Assembly: GCF_040958095.1 (NCBI RefSeq)
Contig: NC_091188.1
Location: 6,760,630-6,824,629, forward strand
Direction: 5' to 3'
Source: Procambarus clarkii
Taxonomy: Eukaryota > Arthropoda > Malacostraca > Decapoda > Cambaridae
Length of the DNA: 64,000 bases
Numbering within the stretch: the first letter of the stretch is position 1; each line of letters begins with the position of its first letter. The position numbers and the translations under genes were made by a program. Below the pieces are notes generated by a model. The model was not told the origin of the DNA. It searched no databases and saw nothing but the letters and a program-made list of their open reading frames with translations. Below are positions 47,795 to 60,260 of the stretch, piece after piece.

Positions 47795-48416
47795 AGCTAT
47801 GATTTGTTCAGATCTGAAACCTACATCTATGGACAGCACAAAACGTCCACTAGACTGTGCGACACAGTGGTTGCAAGGATCAGGTTGGGTTACCGTTACC
47901 TGTGGCAGGTGGCTGCAGGTGACGGGTCTCCCAATCCTGAGCACTCCAGTTGCAAACTCTGTGAGCAGGAACTACGGCATGATCTCCCGCACTACATCAC
48001 TGAATGCCCAATTATTAGACCTTTCAGACCAGTTGGCATGAGGTACCTGGAGCTTTGCAATTACTTTATTCACTCTCGTATTCTTGAAGATATCCTCACA
48101 GTATACCCAAAATTTGCCAGTGCAGGCTATTAAACACATGACTCTGTATGACTAACCATCCTGCGAGATGGGGACTTGTATTACCACTGCTACCTTATTC
48201 AATCTTGTGTTGTTGATATCCTCAAAATGCATCCGGAGTCTGCCAGTGCAGACCGCTAATCACATGCCTCTGTATGACTAACCATCCTGTGTGATGGGGA
48301 TTTTATAGCATCACCTAGTTAGCTTTTTTGACACACTGTACTCCACTTCATATAGTCTAGGGTAGCTGCACTAATGCAGATGTACCTAATATGTTAATAA
48401 AAAAAAAAAAAAAAAA
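47795..48416 (+). mobile_element. Jockey/I-like LINE 3' end, copy A
   Basis: It encodes the ORF2 C-terminus up to a TAA at about 48131-48133. The zinc motif CKLCEQELRHDLPHYITEC (C-x2-C-x9-H-x4-C) is typical of the region after RNase H in I/Jockey-type LINEs. A 3' UTR follows with two GACTAACCATCCTG phrases, then an A-rich tail (48395-48416). It is 5'-truncated at AGCTATGATTTGTTCAG, the same base as copy B. Confidence 0.85.
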
Positions 48417-48429
48417 TACTAGTATAAAA

Positions 48430-49046
48430 AGCTATGATTTGTTCAGATCTGAAACTTATATCTATGGGCAGCACAAAACGTCCACCAGACTGTGCGACAC
48501 AGTGGTTGCAAGGATCAGGTTGAGTTACCGTTACCTGTGGCAGGTGGCTGCAGGTAACGGATCTCCCAATCCTGAGCACTCCAGTTGCAAACTCTGTGAG
48601 CAGGAACTGCGGCATGATCTCCCATACTACATCACCGAATGCCCAGTTATTAGACCTTTCAGACCAGTTGGCATGAGGTACCTGGAACTTTGCAATTACT
48701 TTATTCACTCGCGTATTCTTGAAGATATCCTCACAGTGCACCCAAAATTGGCCAGTGCAGGCTACTAAACATATGTCCCTGCATGACTAACCATCCTGCG
48801 AGATGGGGACTTTTATTACCACTGCTACCTTACTCACTCTTAAGTTGATGATATCCTAAAAATGCATCCGGAGTATGCCAGTGCAGACTGACTATCACAT
48901 GCCTCTGTATGACTAACCATCCTGTGTGATGGGGATTTTTTAGCATCATGTAGTTAGCTTTTTTGACACACTGTACTCCACTTCATATTGTCTAGGGTAG
49001 CTGCACTAATGCAGATGTACCTCATGTATTAATAAAAAAAGGACCT
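48430..49046 (+). mobile_element. Jockey/I-like LINE 3' end, copy B (tandem with A)
   Basis: It starts at the same AGCTATGATTTGTTCAG truncation point 635 bases after copy A. It encodes the same C-terminus with the CCHC motif (stop at about 48766-48768) and the same 3' UTR, and ends TTAATAAAAAAAGG. Copies A and B differ by scattered substitutions, so the duplication is not brand new. Confidence 0.85.
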
Positions 49047-50515
49047 TCAAGTGTTTTTGCTGACCCCAAAGACCTCATAATCCCTGGACACGCCTCACCC
49101 TATATCTATGTAGCTAGGTCCGATGAAGTTACCATCGCGGCCCTACTCCAAGTTCAAGTGGCATCTCATTCAGTAATGGAGACTCTCCTGGGGGCTCCAG
49201 GAGATACAAAGAGTACCTTGTCACATCCTACCCTCATGACCTTGACATCTCCCATGTGAAAGAACTACCAGGTGTGTACTGTGCAAGACGCATCAGGTCT
49301 GGAGGGAAGCCACTAAACAGGATTGTCATCGTCTGAGGAAAATGAGGCACCGCCCCCCAGACATCATTGGTTTCTAGGTCCCTACCGACTAGCCAGTCCC
49401 ATAACACCCTGGGTGTCCTCAGCGTCATGTGTTTTAAATGTCAACACTTTGGTCACATAGCCAAGCACTGTAAATTTTCAGTCACCTGTGCCTTCTGTGC
49501 AGGCAATCATCTCACTAAAGTATTCCCCAATAAAGACCAAGCCCTTGGGACCGATGAGACCACATCCAGAGGCACCAAGCACAAGTGTTCCAGGTGCTTG
49601 CGGGAGGGTGTGACCGCCTGGCATAAGAACTGTGACAAGCGTCCCCCTCCCCACATCACAGTGGAGCAACTCCCCACCACCCCAGTCAACCCCTCCACCC
49701 GGGATGACCCCACCACTACACCAGCCCGCCCTCCTCCACCCGGGATGACCCCACCACTACACCAGCCCGCCCTCCTCCACCCGGGATGACCCAACCACTA
49801 CACCAGCCCGCCCTCCTCCACCCGGGTGACCCCACCACTACACCAGCCCGCCCTCCTCCACCCGGGATGACCCCACCACCGTTCCTGACACCAACAACCT
49901 GGCATCCTTCCCTCGCCTACCTGGGAAGCCTGACGCCAGCCTACAGTGGGAGGTGTTAGAACTTCCAGCACGCATGAGTAAATTGAAATTACTCTCTGCA
50001 AGCTCCAAGAAACACTCACGCACATTGAAAATGGTCTCAACAGCATTTATGCTAAGATCAACATGGACACCCTAAGACAGTGTTCAAGCGATCCTCTCCA
50101 CATCCCGATGAGTGAAGTGAACGTCCTAGTATCTAGTGAAAGGCCTTCCAGTGATGAAAGTGTTGACACGTCTGCAGCAAGTATTGACCCCTCCTCCAGT
50201 GCTGTAAGTACCGCTGTGGCAAGTGTAACATATGAAACCCCGAGTGTCTTAACTGTAATTAGCAAATGCGCTCAAGAACTCATTACAAATAATACCTCTT
50301 GTACCTCTATGAATCTTGATGAACATGAAATGATTATAAATGTTAGGAAAGATGGAGGCAAACAACTGACCTTGTCACAGATGAATGAACTCTTTGCCTT
50401 TGATGACTGTGAACAATTGTCACTTTTACGCAATAGTCTGCATCTTGTGAACCTTGTAAACACTTCTCTTCGTCAGGTTTATGAACACCATTACCCACGA
50501 CCAACTCACTCTTAA
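49047..50515 (+). pseudogene. LINE ORF1 (gag-like, CCHC zinc knuckles), broken
   Basis: In the family ORF1 is the RNA-binding protein that packages element RNA. In order it shows an N-terminal part with VFADPKDLIIPGHAS, an EYLVTSYPHDLDISHVKELP block resembling the RRM-like domain of such ORF1s, and a zinc knuckle CFKCQHFGHIAKHC (about 49428-49470). CAFCAGNH follows and then CSRCLREG with HKNC. A proline-rich segment made by a 41-bp minisatellite (49700-49870) comes next, whose unit is not a multiple of 3. The tail is readable from about 49980 to the TAA at 50513-50515. Stops at about 49333 and 49977 and the minisatellite frame changes make it non-functional. Confidence 0.8.
49700..49872. repeat. 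41-bp minisatellite inside ORF1
   Basis: About four units of GGGATGACCCCACCACTACA followed by CCAGCCCGCCCTCCTCCACCC. The fourth lacks one base (GGGTGACC). Confidence 0.9.
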
Positions 50516-52445
50516 ATTTCTCACGTGGAATGTGAGAAGCGTGCAAAGGAGGCTCTTTAATCTAATGATGTACGCTGGTGCCAACAACATTGATGTACTG
50601 TGCTTGCAGGAACCATACACTGCAAACACAAAAAATAAGGCCACCCAAACTCTCAGATTATGTAGCTTTCTCAAATGTTGGGTCACATGATGTCGGTATC
50701 TTGACGTATGTTAAAAGTAACCTAGTGTGTAAACATGTTAAAAACCACAAAAGTGACGACTCATAATATCAGCAGTTTCAGATTGCTACAGCGACCGGCT
50801 TTATTAACTTAGTTAATGATTATGTAAGGTGTGATCAAATGGTGGAAGCTTCTCTTCCAAAACTCACCAGCAGCTCTCAAACCCTTGTCACGGGTGATCT
50901 TATTGCCAGACACACTAGCCTGGCTGACACAAAAACAAACATGAATGGCAGGATCTATATAAAATATTTAAGAGATAATAACACGTCTGTATTCAACTTT
51001 GACTCCTCTAACGTCACACACCTCAGGGGTGGCAGGCTTGATTATGTCATTGGTCACGGTCTCATTGATAATGCTGTCGGAGGATCAATTGTTCACGAAT
51101 TAGTTAGTGATCACTTTGCCATATTCAGTTCATATACTATCATTATTGCCAAACCCCTAAGTTTTGAAAAAAAATTAATATCCCGGAAAATTTACACATG
51201 TACTTCAAATTCCGCATTTCCGAATGGGACACCACTTACTGTTTTACTAATGTCAATGCATTATATGAGGACCTGGCCATTGAAGTAACAGCTTTTTATG
51301 ACAATATAGAAAAATCCACAAGACCCAAAACAGTGAGGAAGGGACAGAGGGGATTTCCTGACTCGCGCCTTAAGCCCCTGCATGACAAGGTTCTATTCCC
51401 AGCTGAGCAGTATAAAACACATAAAACAACTGACACCCTCAACATATTTCTCAAGGCCTGCCGATAGTATAGAGAGCTAAAGGAACAGGTGTATAACCAA
51501 TACTGGGAAAACTTTTTGCAAGACATCAATCTGTAACATCCTTATCCCAAATGTGGAGTAAAATTAAAAGCATTTCTCATCCTAGCAGTCGTCAACTTGA
51601 TCACCATTCACCTGTAGACTATGCCGACATGCTGCTTCAACAATATGCATGTGCTGCTAGTATAAGCAGCCTGCCCCTAGATGTACAACACCAACTGGCT
51701 AGTACCAAAATTAATTTTAACTTCAATATTTTAATTGCGTGTAGTGAAATAGGGCCTGATGATAACTATGGCATAACCCCCTTTGAAATTAAAAAATGCA
51801 CTCAAGAAAGGTAAGGCTACCTCTCCTGGAGAGGATGGCATCACATACAATACCATGAGGATACTTGCTGAGCAGCCAAATAGCCCTTTGCTAGAATTGT
51901 TAAATCAAAGCCTAAGGCAGGGTGTCTTACCTGACCGCTGGACACAGGGGACTCATAATACCCATACCCAAGCCTAATTCACAAAAATTTAGACCCATTT
52001 CTCTGACGTGCACGTGAAAAGTTCTTGAGAGGATTATCCTCGACAGACTAATGTTTCAAGTCAAGCCCCACCTTGCCCCTAACCTGTATGGTTTCCTTCC
52101 TGGAAGAAGCACACAAACTTGCTTTGCTGAATATTTTATCAGAGAGGGACCAAACTCTCAGGCGGCATTCATTGATCTCCAAACTGCTTTTGATACAGCA
52201 AACAGAGAAAATAACCTTAGTACAACTAGCCTCTTTTGGAGTTAATGGAAGAATGTTGACATGGCTCAGGGGTTACCTGAGTAACAGAACCGCCTCAGTC
52301 CTTTTCAAGGGGGTCAAAAGTAAACTTTCTGCACCCTTTGAGTTGGGTACACCCCAGGGAGGAGAGCTAAGTCCTACACTGTTCAATGTTCTGATGCATA
52401 AATTAACAATTGCTATTCCTACACTACCTGACGAAGCCGAAGTTC
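50481..52445 (+). pseudogene. LINE ORF2 (APE-type endonuclease and RT), broken
   Basis: The product nicks target DNA and reverse-transcribes element RNA. The endonuclease starts with LKFLTWNVRSVQRR and keeps the Glu of LCLQEPY. A frameshift follows near 50640. The GDFNARH motif has decayed to GDLIARH (Asn lost), while RLDYVI and the terminal SDHFAIF (catalytic Asp-His) remain (about 51108-51130). The RT part shows KKGKATSPGEDGI, LLNQSLRQGVLPDRW, a RPISLTC region, NLYGFLPGRSTQTC, AFIDLQTAFDTA and LSNRTASVLFKG, then GTPQGGELSPTLFNVLMHKL (about 52350-52405). At least five frame changes or stops occur, and no catalytic YADD, RNase H or tail is attached. It is dead. Confidence 0.85.
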
Positions 52446-52623
52446 AAAATGGAATGTATTAGGAATTGATGTAGTGGAGGCTGATTCCATACTCAGTTTC
52501 AACTGAAATATATGATAGAGCCCAGGCTCTGGATCCTGTACGTCAGATGATATGCCAGAGCTGGGACAAAACAGATGAAAGACAACCCATGCAAGCACAA
52601 CTAGATAAGTACAACAAGGAGAA
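52446..52623 (+). mobile_element. CR1-like LINE 3' end, diverged
   Basis: AAATGGAATGTATTAGGAAT through GACTAGATAAGTAC-like wording follows the family end of ORF2 and 3' UTR with many changes (GCCAGAGCTGGGACAAA, GCAAGCACAACTAG). It replaces the rest of the Jockey/I-like LINE. Confidence 0.75.
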
Positions 52624-53099
<476 letters not shown>

Positions 53100-53120
53100 A
53101 CACACACACACAAACACACA
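53100..53120. repeat. short (AC)n linker
   Basis: About ten AC units with one A change, between two LINE copies. Confidence 0.85.
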
Positions 53121-54812
53121 GCAACAACAACAACAGTAAAGGAACAGGTTATGAAATTAAGGATAGGGACAGAAGGATTTACTACAAACGACAAGGAAGT
53201 GTGTGAGGAACTGAACAAGAAATTCCAGGATGTCGTCACCTTAGAGCAAGGAGAAATTCCAGAGATCAGAGAGGGAATAGTTAACCAGGAACCACTAGAA
53301 GAGTTTGAGATTACCAGCGGGGAAGTAAGGAAGTGTTTACTAGAGTTACATGTGACAAAGGCTATAGGCCCAGATAGAATCTCCCCTTGGATACTAAAGG
53401 AAGGAGCAGAGGAACTGTGCCTGCCACTCTCCATAGTGTATAACAAATCACTGGCAACAGGGGAACTGGCAGAAATTTGGAAAACAGCTAACGTAGTCCC
53501 GATATACAAGAAAGGGGATAGACAGGAGGCACTGAACTACAGGCCAGTGTCCCTAACCTGCATACCATGCAAGCTGATGGAGATGACTGTGGGAAGAAAA
53601 CTAGTGGAACACATGGAGCGAAGGATCTTTGTAACACAGCATCAACATGGGTTCAGGGATGACCAGTCCTGCCTCACAGGGTTACTTGAATTCTACGACC
53701 AGGCAATAAAAATCAGGCAAGAAAGAGAAGGGTGAGCATACTGCATATTTTTGGATTGCCAGAACGCCTTTGATGCAGTACCACACAAGAGGCTAGTGAA
53801 AAAAGCTGGAGATGCAGGCTGGAGTGAAAGTGAAGGTACTCCATTGGATAAAGGAGTACCTAAGCAACAGGAGACAACGAGTCAGTGTGAGGGGTGAGGT
53901 CTCAGATTGGCGAGACGTTACAAGTGGAGTCCCGCAGGGGTCAGTCCTTGGACCTATACTGTTTCTGATATATGTAAATGATCTCCCAGAGGGTATAGAT
54001 TCGTTTCTCTCAATGTTTGCTGCTGATGCAAAAAATATGAGGAGGATTGAAACAGAGGATGATAATAGGAGGCTACAAGATGACCTAGACAGACTGAGTG
54101 AATGGACCAACAAATGGCTGTTGAAGTTCAACCCGAGTAAATGCAAAGTAATGAAACTAGGCAGTGGAAACAGGAGGCCAGACAATGGATACAGAATAGG
54201 AGATGAAGTACCTAATGAAACGGACAGAGAGAAAGATCTAGGAGTTGATAACACACCAAACCTGTCTCCTGAAGCCCATATAAAAAGAATAACGTCTGCG
54301 GCATATGCGAGGCTGGCTAACATCAGAACAGCGTTCAGGAACCTGTGTAAGGAATCATTCAGAATCTTATACACCACATATGTAAGACCAATCCTGGAGT
54401 ATGCGGCCCCAGCATGGAGCCCGTACCTTGTCAACCACAAGACGAAGCTGGAAAATGTCCAAAGGTATGCCACTAGACTAGTCCCAGAACTAAGAAGCAT
54501 GAATTACAAGGAAAGGCTGCGGGAAATGCACCCTACGACCCTGGAGGACAGGAGAGTAAAGGGAGACATGATCACAACCTACAAAATCCACAGGGGAATC
54601 GACCGGGTAAACAAGGATAAACTATTCAACACTGGTGGTACGCGAACAAGGGGACACAGGTGAAAACTGAGTACCCACATGAGCCACAGGGACGTTAGAA
54701 GGAACTTTTTCAGTGTCAGAGTAGTTAATGGATGGAATGCATTAGGCAGTGATGTGGTGGAGGCTGACTCCATACACAGTTTTAAATGTAGATATGATAG
54801 AGTCCAGTAAGC
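53121..54812 (+). pseudogene. CR1-like LINE ORF2 (reverse transcriptase), broken
   Basis: The segments in order are VCEELNKKFQDVVTLEQGEI, KAIGPDRISPWILKEGAEEL, IWKTANVVPIYKKGDRQEAL, NYRPVSLTCIPCKLME (RT motif 2), HGFRDDQSC, CIFLDCQNAFDAVPHKRLV (motif A), TSGVPQGSVLGPILFLIYVN (motif B), and MFAADAKNM at the catalytic motif C. LLKFNPSKCKVMKLG, KDLGVD, YVRPILEYAAPAWSPY and the C-terminal GGTRTRGHR then follow. Motif C should read FADD, so the first catalytic Asp is Ala here. TGA replaces Trp at 53733-53735 and at 54661-54663, and one extra A (about 53799-53804) shifts the frame. Otherwise it is well preserved. The endonuclease and ORF1 are absent (5' truncation). Confidence 0.9.
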
Positions 54813-54912
54813 TCAGGAATCTGTACACCAGTTGATTCACAGTTGAGAGGCGGGACCAAAGAACCAAAGCTCAACCCCCGCAAGCACAAATAGGTGAGTA
54901 CAAATAGGTGAG
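53121..54912 (+). mobile_element. CR1-like LINE copy C, longest in window
   Basis: It begins in the linker between endonuclease and RT (KEQVMKLRIGTEG), covers all RT motifs and the C-terminal domain, and ends with the 3' UTR and a doubled AATAGGTGAG(T/A)AC phrase before a long (AC)n tract. Confidence 0.9.
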
Positions 54913-55392
<480 letters not shown>

Positions 55393-56954
55393 GCCAAGGC
55401 CGCCAGGCGGAACATTAATTCACTCACTATTGTCATCTCATTATCCGGTGTGCTTGCTTCCTGTGATGACACCTTCCGCGGTCTCATTTTGCGATTATAT
55501 TTTTAAGGTTTAATTATATACGTATTTATTGCCTTGCTCAAAAAGATGTAGATTTTCATCCAAGTTGATTATTCCTTAACTAATATTCTAGAATACATTG
55601 TTTTTATTTTGTTTTGCTTTCGACGATCATAGATTACACTGAAAGGCTTTTTTGTTTATTTTCATGTAGACTGGATCTCAAATATAGTGAACTCATATAC
55701 ATGGATACATGTTATTCGTAGGTGCACCAACACTACCTCTTACTCGTTTTCTTCTCTCTCTCTCTCTCACTCCTCCCTCTCTTATCCCCTCCCCCCTTAT
55801 CTCTCCCGTCCCTCCCTCACCCTCTATCTCTCCCCTCCTTCTCTCTCACTCCTCTCTCTCACCCCTCTCTCTCACTCCTCGCCCACTCAACCCTCCCTTT
55901 CTCACTACTCTCTCTCTGCTTCTTTATTTTCTTCCCACTTATCCATCTTCTTACTCACGTTCCTGGTAATATTCTTTTCTCTTCAGCTTTCTTTTATTCT
56001 CTTTTTATATCTCACTTATTATACCCATCTTCTTACGAATATTTCTCCTCAAACCCTCCATTTCTATAACTCACTCCCTCATCCTCTTTCGAATCAATCT
56101 CATTACTCATGCACACTCACTCCTCCACTCATGACATCTAATTGGCCCTCAATCTTCCCGCTCTCAACTCCAGTTTAGATAAATCTATGTTAATCAGGTA
56201 TCGATGCCTAATGTATTTTGAATAATGCATGAGGAACAATGTATGATGTAATGAAAATACTGAAAAATCAATAATGGTAGATACGTGTAGATAGTTCTTC
56301 AAAGCGTCACTATAGGATCTTTCAAAATCAATAATAAATGTATATGAATTGGTGAATTGAGAAATCCATTTTCTGTAAATCAAAAAAAATTTCCAAAACC
56401 TTTATAATGCAATGAATTAAGAGGACTTTTCTCAACATTCTCTCCTGTGCAATATTATCTTACAGTTCCACTTGATTGTAAACTGAGCTATGACCACTAA
56501 CCACTAACTGTAAACTGTTAGTGGTGTGCTATGAAATAAATAATTTACAATTGTATATTTGCATGCATTATTTTCTGAGGCATCTGTTACTTTGTGATAA
56601 GTTGCAATAAATGTAAATGACTAACACGAATCGTCATTTATTTAATAATGCTAACCCGTTATCCTTCTAAAAAGAATTTTTTAAAAAACATTTAGGTATT
56701 AAAAATATATATTTTATTTAAAGCAATATGCACTAAGAAAAAAGAGTGTCGGTAATGCTTTTCAAACTTAATTTGCTCTAATGAAATACTTGGATACTAG
56801 TGAAATTTAAATATATTTTCATGACTTTTTCATGTGAAAATATTATTTGAATATGAACAAAGTATAATATTTGTATTTAGTTCGCAAGATCTAGCTCCTT
56901 GGCCCCGGCATCTAACTTATAGATGTAATATACCTGCTTAAAAACACCTGCATA
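55393..56954. other. spacer with a pyrimidine-rich block
   Basis: 55745-56000 is CT-rich, giving Ser/Leu/Pro frames in all three phases. The remainder is AT-rich with nothing recognised. Confidence 0.5.
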
Positions 56955-57100
56955 TAAACCTGCGAGCTCTTCTCTCTTCCAGCGACGTGAGGTGCAGTTC
57001 ACGCATCCTTTCTTCATAACTCATGCCTCTTAGTTCTGGGACTAGCCAAGTTGTACACCTCTGAACTTTTCCCAGCTTCGTCATGTGCTTGTGTTGAATA
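56955..57100 (-). mobile_element. CR1-like LINE internal fragment, minus strand
   Basis: The minus strand encodes HMTKLGKVQRCTTWLVPELR, then GMSYEERMRELHLTSLEERR, the same post-RT segment as at 55244-55392. It is truncated at both ends. Confidence 0.85.
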
Positions 57101-57640
57101 TTCAGCAGCAACAAAAAACACATTAAATAAAAAATGCACCCAAAAATATCGGTATTTTTGACGGTATGAAGCAATTTGAATAAATTAAATTATATATGCC
57201 GAACATATAACTGCCAATAACAATGTTGGGTTTGTGCATAAAATATTGACTCCCAATATACCCTGTGTGTTGGTGAAGTATAATTTATTGACGAATGGAT
57301 GTGTATATATGACTGTTTTGTATATGATATTCGAGATTGAACGTGTGTGTGTGTGTACGTTCATGTAGGAAGTGGAGGGCGTGTGTGAACGTTCTTTGTG
57401 GTGGAGGAGGGCGTGTGTGTGTGTGAGGGAATGGAAATTCCCTCAGCTAATTTTTCTAGTTTTCTAGATTAGTCTAGAGTCACTCTAGTACTCTAGACAA
57501 GAAGTTTTCGAACTACATGCACTTGTGTGGTGTTGGATGAAAACTTATGCTAAGGACCATCGTTTAAGACGAGCCAGGAGTCTGTGAATGCACTGTAGAG
57601 AGAGTGACAGAATTTATCCTGTAGTCTGGGAAAATGGGAC
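57101..57640. other. spacer with two GGAGGGCGTGTGTG phrases
   Basis: At 57340-57425 GTTCATGTAGGAAGTGGAGG, GCGTGTGTG and a related second phrase look like single ancestral units of the minisatellite at 60637-60985. Confidence 0.5.
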
Positions 57641-58830
57641 TTGTGTGAGTGAGTGTGGTATGAGAGGGTACTTGCACTCGCTAGCCAACGGTTTCATGGG
57701 AGGTGGGGGGGACAGAGGGGTGAATGTCGCCTCCCTCACCTAGGCCCCCCTCGCCTTGTGACGTCACGGGACGCCTCAAGGCGTCTCGTCTGTGATTCGT
57801 CTAGGCATACAAGCCTCGTGGTAAGGTTAAGGCGCGAACGGTTGTAATTGGAAACGGCACAAGAGGCTGTGCCGGCTATGTTCTGATTAGTCAAGATAAG
57901 GTGGGGGGAGACGGGCATTTTGAGTTTCCCTGGCCCGCCAAATCTTCAGTCTAGGACCGGCGAGCATAGGACAAGGTGTCCCTGGGTGGGGGTGGCGTGT
58001 CTGCCACCTCCATCACCATTAATCGCTGTGTCATCCTTATTACTCATCACGCACAGTAATCCACCCATCGTGGATCGTGTCGAGATCCAATTTGCGTGAT
58101 CTTGTGCCAAGGGGTAAGGAAGGAACTGTGCAATAACTCTAGAGACATTGCTCACCCATGAGGCACCTGGCAAGCCTTGTGGTGTATCAGATGTTTTGCT
58201 CACATCTGGTGTTATGTGTAGTCCTGTCTTGATAACTGGCAAGGGGTGGAATCGGGCAGGGCCTCCCAGTGTTCAGGAGGGCCCTAATGTAATATTCAGG
58301 AAATTACAGGCCCTGTTGGACTTTGAAATTCCTCCTTGCCATGTCCGCCATGTTGTGTCGCCTGACATTATCACACCCGGTGTACGAGCGAGCCATGCTC
58401 GTGTTGTGTGTGGGTGTGAGTGAGTCTTCCACCCACGTTGTGTATGCCTGAGGCTCCAGCATGAGGTCTCGGCTACCCGGTGCCTCACCGCTCCGTGGCC
58501 AGACACCGTGGGGCCATGGTGATGGCCACACCCTGGCCACCTGCCTGTGGGCCACACCAGCCAACCCACGCGCCACCTCATCCTGGGTGGGGCGCTGCGA
58601 CCGACCCACGCTACTCCATGGCTACCCCTTAGGGCCACGCGGTGACCACATGTCTTGGCCATCCCCTTGGGCCATGCTTGGCCACATGCCCGGGTCACAC
58701 CCTAGGGCCACACCTAATCGACGCACGTGGGAGAGAGCTAGGTGTTCTTCAGCAAGTGTGATTGTGTCCGGGGGAATGAATGAAAGAGAGTGGTAATCGT
58801 GAATACACATTAATTGTAATGTTACAGTGT
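57641..58830. other. GC-richer stretch without supported gene
   Basis: This stretch is noticeably richer in G and C than the rest of the window, with dispersed GGCCACA(C/T) phrases at 58495-58710. Frames exist on both strands (58148-58423, 58461-58796, 58273-58698 minus) but overlap each other, start inside the GGCCACA pattern and show no domain. It may be the end of a larger unrecognised repeat or a regulatory GC patch. Confidence 0.4.
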
Positions 58831-59884
58831 CTCAGGACTGTTGTAAATTCCGGTAACAGCTGTGTTGTCCCATAGCGCCTGCCAGGCGAGGGAAGCAGCT
58901 GAGAGACATCTGTCTGTACTGACGTCCAGGTGACTGTCTGTGATGTACCTGAAGGTGTATGTTATACACAGAACCACACATGCAGATGTATATAGATATA
59001 TTTTGTGTGTAGACTGACTCGAGTATGTAAACCGGTCAGTGTAGAGATTTACCATATAAGTGATCGTTGATCTGTCAATTCAATATATATCGTTCAAAGT
59101 CAAGATAAATGCCATGTTGCCGCATGTTATTATATCATTGTAGAGGAAGGCAGGCCAGTGTAGTAGGGTTGTCAGTAGACTCCCTGAGGTCTGTATAATT
59201 ATGTAGTAATTATCTGTAGTGATATAATTTATATGTACGTGTAATTTTATGTGGTTGTGATGCATGTTGGGTAGCTATTTGATTTTTGATCATTGATTAG
59301 TGTGTACCATTTGCATGTGTTTCATTTGCATGTATATTATTATGGTGTTTTGTGGTGAGTCAGTAATTGTGAATGCTGACTGATTGTCTAATGATGCCAT
59401 TAGCATGTGGGGTATGCTGAAGGCATCATTATGTTTGTATGTTTGGGCAGTGTTGTTGTTTGGTATACGTTATATTACTGCCCTAGGAGTTTGTTCTCGA
59501 CAAAGTCTAAAAGAGGCAAGTGTTTGTGATTAACATTAAGAACTTTGTTGCTGACTGCTGTGGACAGCCAATTAACGTAATTAATCACATAATCAATTTT
59601 GTAATTGATTAAGGCAATTTCTTTTGTTTATCGTCTGGTGACGAGAGTAAAGTAACTTGGGGATTATTGGAGAAGTGTCTCAGAATCCCACCTTGCCTGG
59701 CTTTGTATACTGTTTACAGTTGCAACTTGTTGCAGGGAGTTGCAAACGGGGTTGTGATAGGGGGAGTCAGTGTTGGACTACCCGCCTAGTTACGTGGGTA
59801 TCTCGCCTGGAGGGATGGAGGACCCGTAAGATTGTGATTATAGTATCTGTTCACCGTGAAGCCGTGACAATATTGATTGCAAGC
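58831..59884. other. spacer, no gene seen
   Basis: GTTTGCATGTATATTAT-like and GCATGTG phrases recur near 59300-59430. CTGGTGACGAGAGTAAAG at 59635-59652 faintly resembles an LTR-retrotransposon primer-binding region, but there is no partner LTR. Confidence 0.4.
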
Positions 59885-60260
59885 TTGGGTTATCAGTGGG
59901 CATCATTGTTCAGTTAGTTCATTTAGTCAGCCCGAAGTGTCAGCAAGATGGAGACTGCTGTCATTTCTCGAGGGGCTGTTGGATAGCTGTGTTGCAAGTG
60001 CCACTGGATAGACATTAAAGTAACGATTCACTCACTGTTATGTAAACTAGGCTTGTGAATTATTTGTTTGCAGTATTGCGTCGTCAGTGGGCACACCTGT
60101 GTTCAGGTTAGTTCAGTATACAGCCGCACAGCAATGGACCGGAGTCGTTGTTATTTAGCTGTTGTTATAGTGCCACTTGATGGACATTAACACAACGTAA
60201 ACTCGATGTTGAAGTAGTTTAGTCTCTTGTAAATAAATTGTTTTGTTATAGAAAACGGTC
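59885..60260. repeat. diverged tandem duplication, about 180-bp unit, two copies
   Basis: Copy 1 (about 59890-60065) and copy 2 (about 60070-60250) share, in order, (A/G)TCAGTGGGCA, TTCAG-TTAGTTCA, a GCAA(G/T)(A)TGGA block, GTGCCACT(G/T)GAT and GACATTAA, at diverged identity. Copy 2 ends with GTAAATAAATTG, a poly-A-signal-like string. Confidence 0.55.

Larger units (their letters stand above)
49047..52445 (+). mobile_element. Jockey/I-like non-LTR retrotransposon, 3'-truncated at a CR1 junction
   Basis: About 3.4 kb with ORF1 (gag-like) then ORF2 (endonuclease and RT) overlapping by about 35 bases near 50481-50515. It stops in the RT palm between the GTPQGG and catalytic YADD motifs, where sequence switches to the CR1-like 3' end at about 52446. 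It directly follows two 3' ends that may belong to the same family. Confidence 0.88.

Noticed and set aside
58148-58796. Protein-coding genes in the GC-richer stretch
   Set aside because: Overlapping frames on both strands, composition driven by GGCCACA phrases, no domain or exon signals.
59635-59652. LTR retrotransposon primer-binding site
   Set aside because: Only a loose resemblance; no paired LTRs, polypurine tract or gag/pol sequence nearby.
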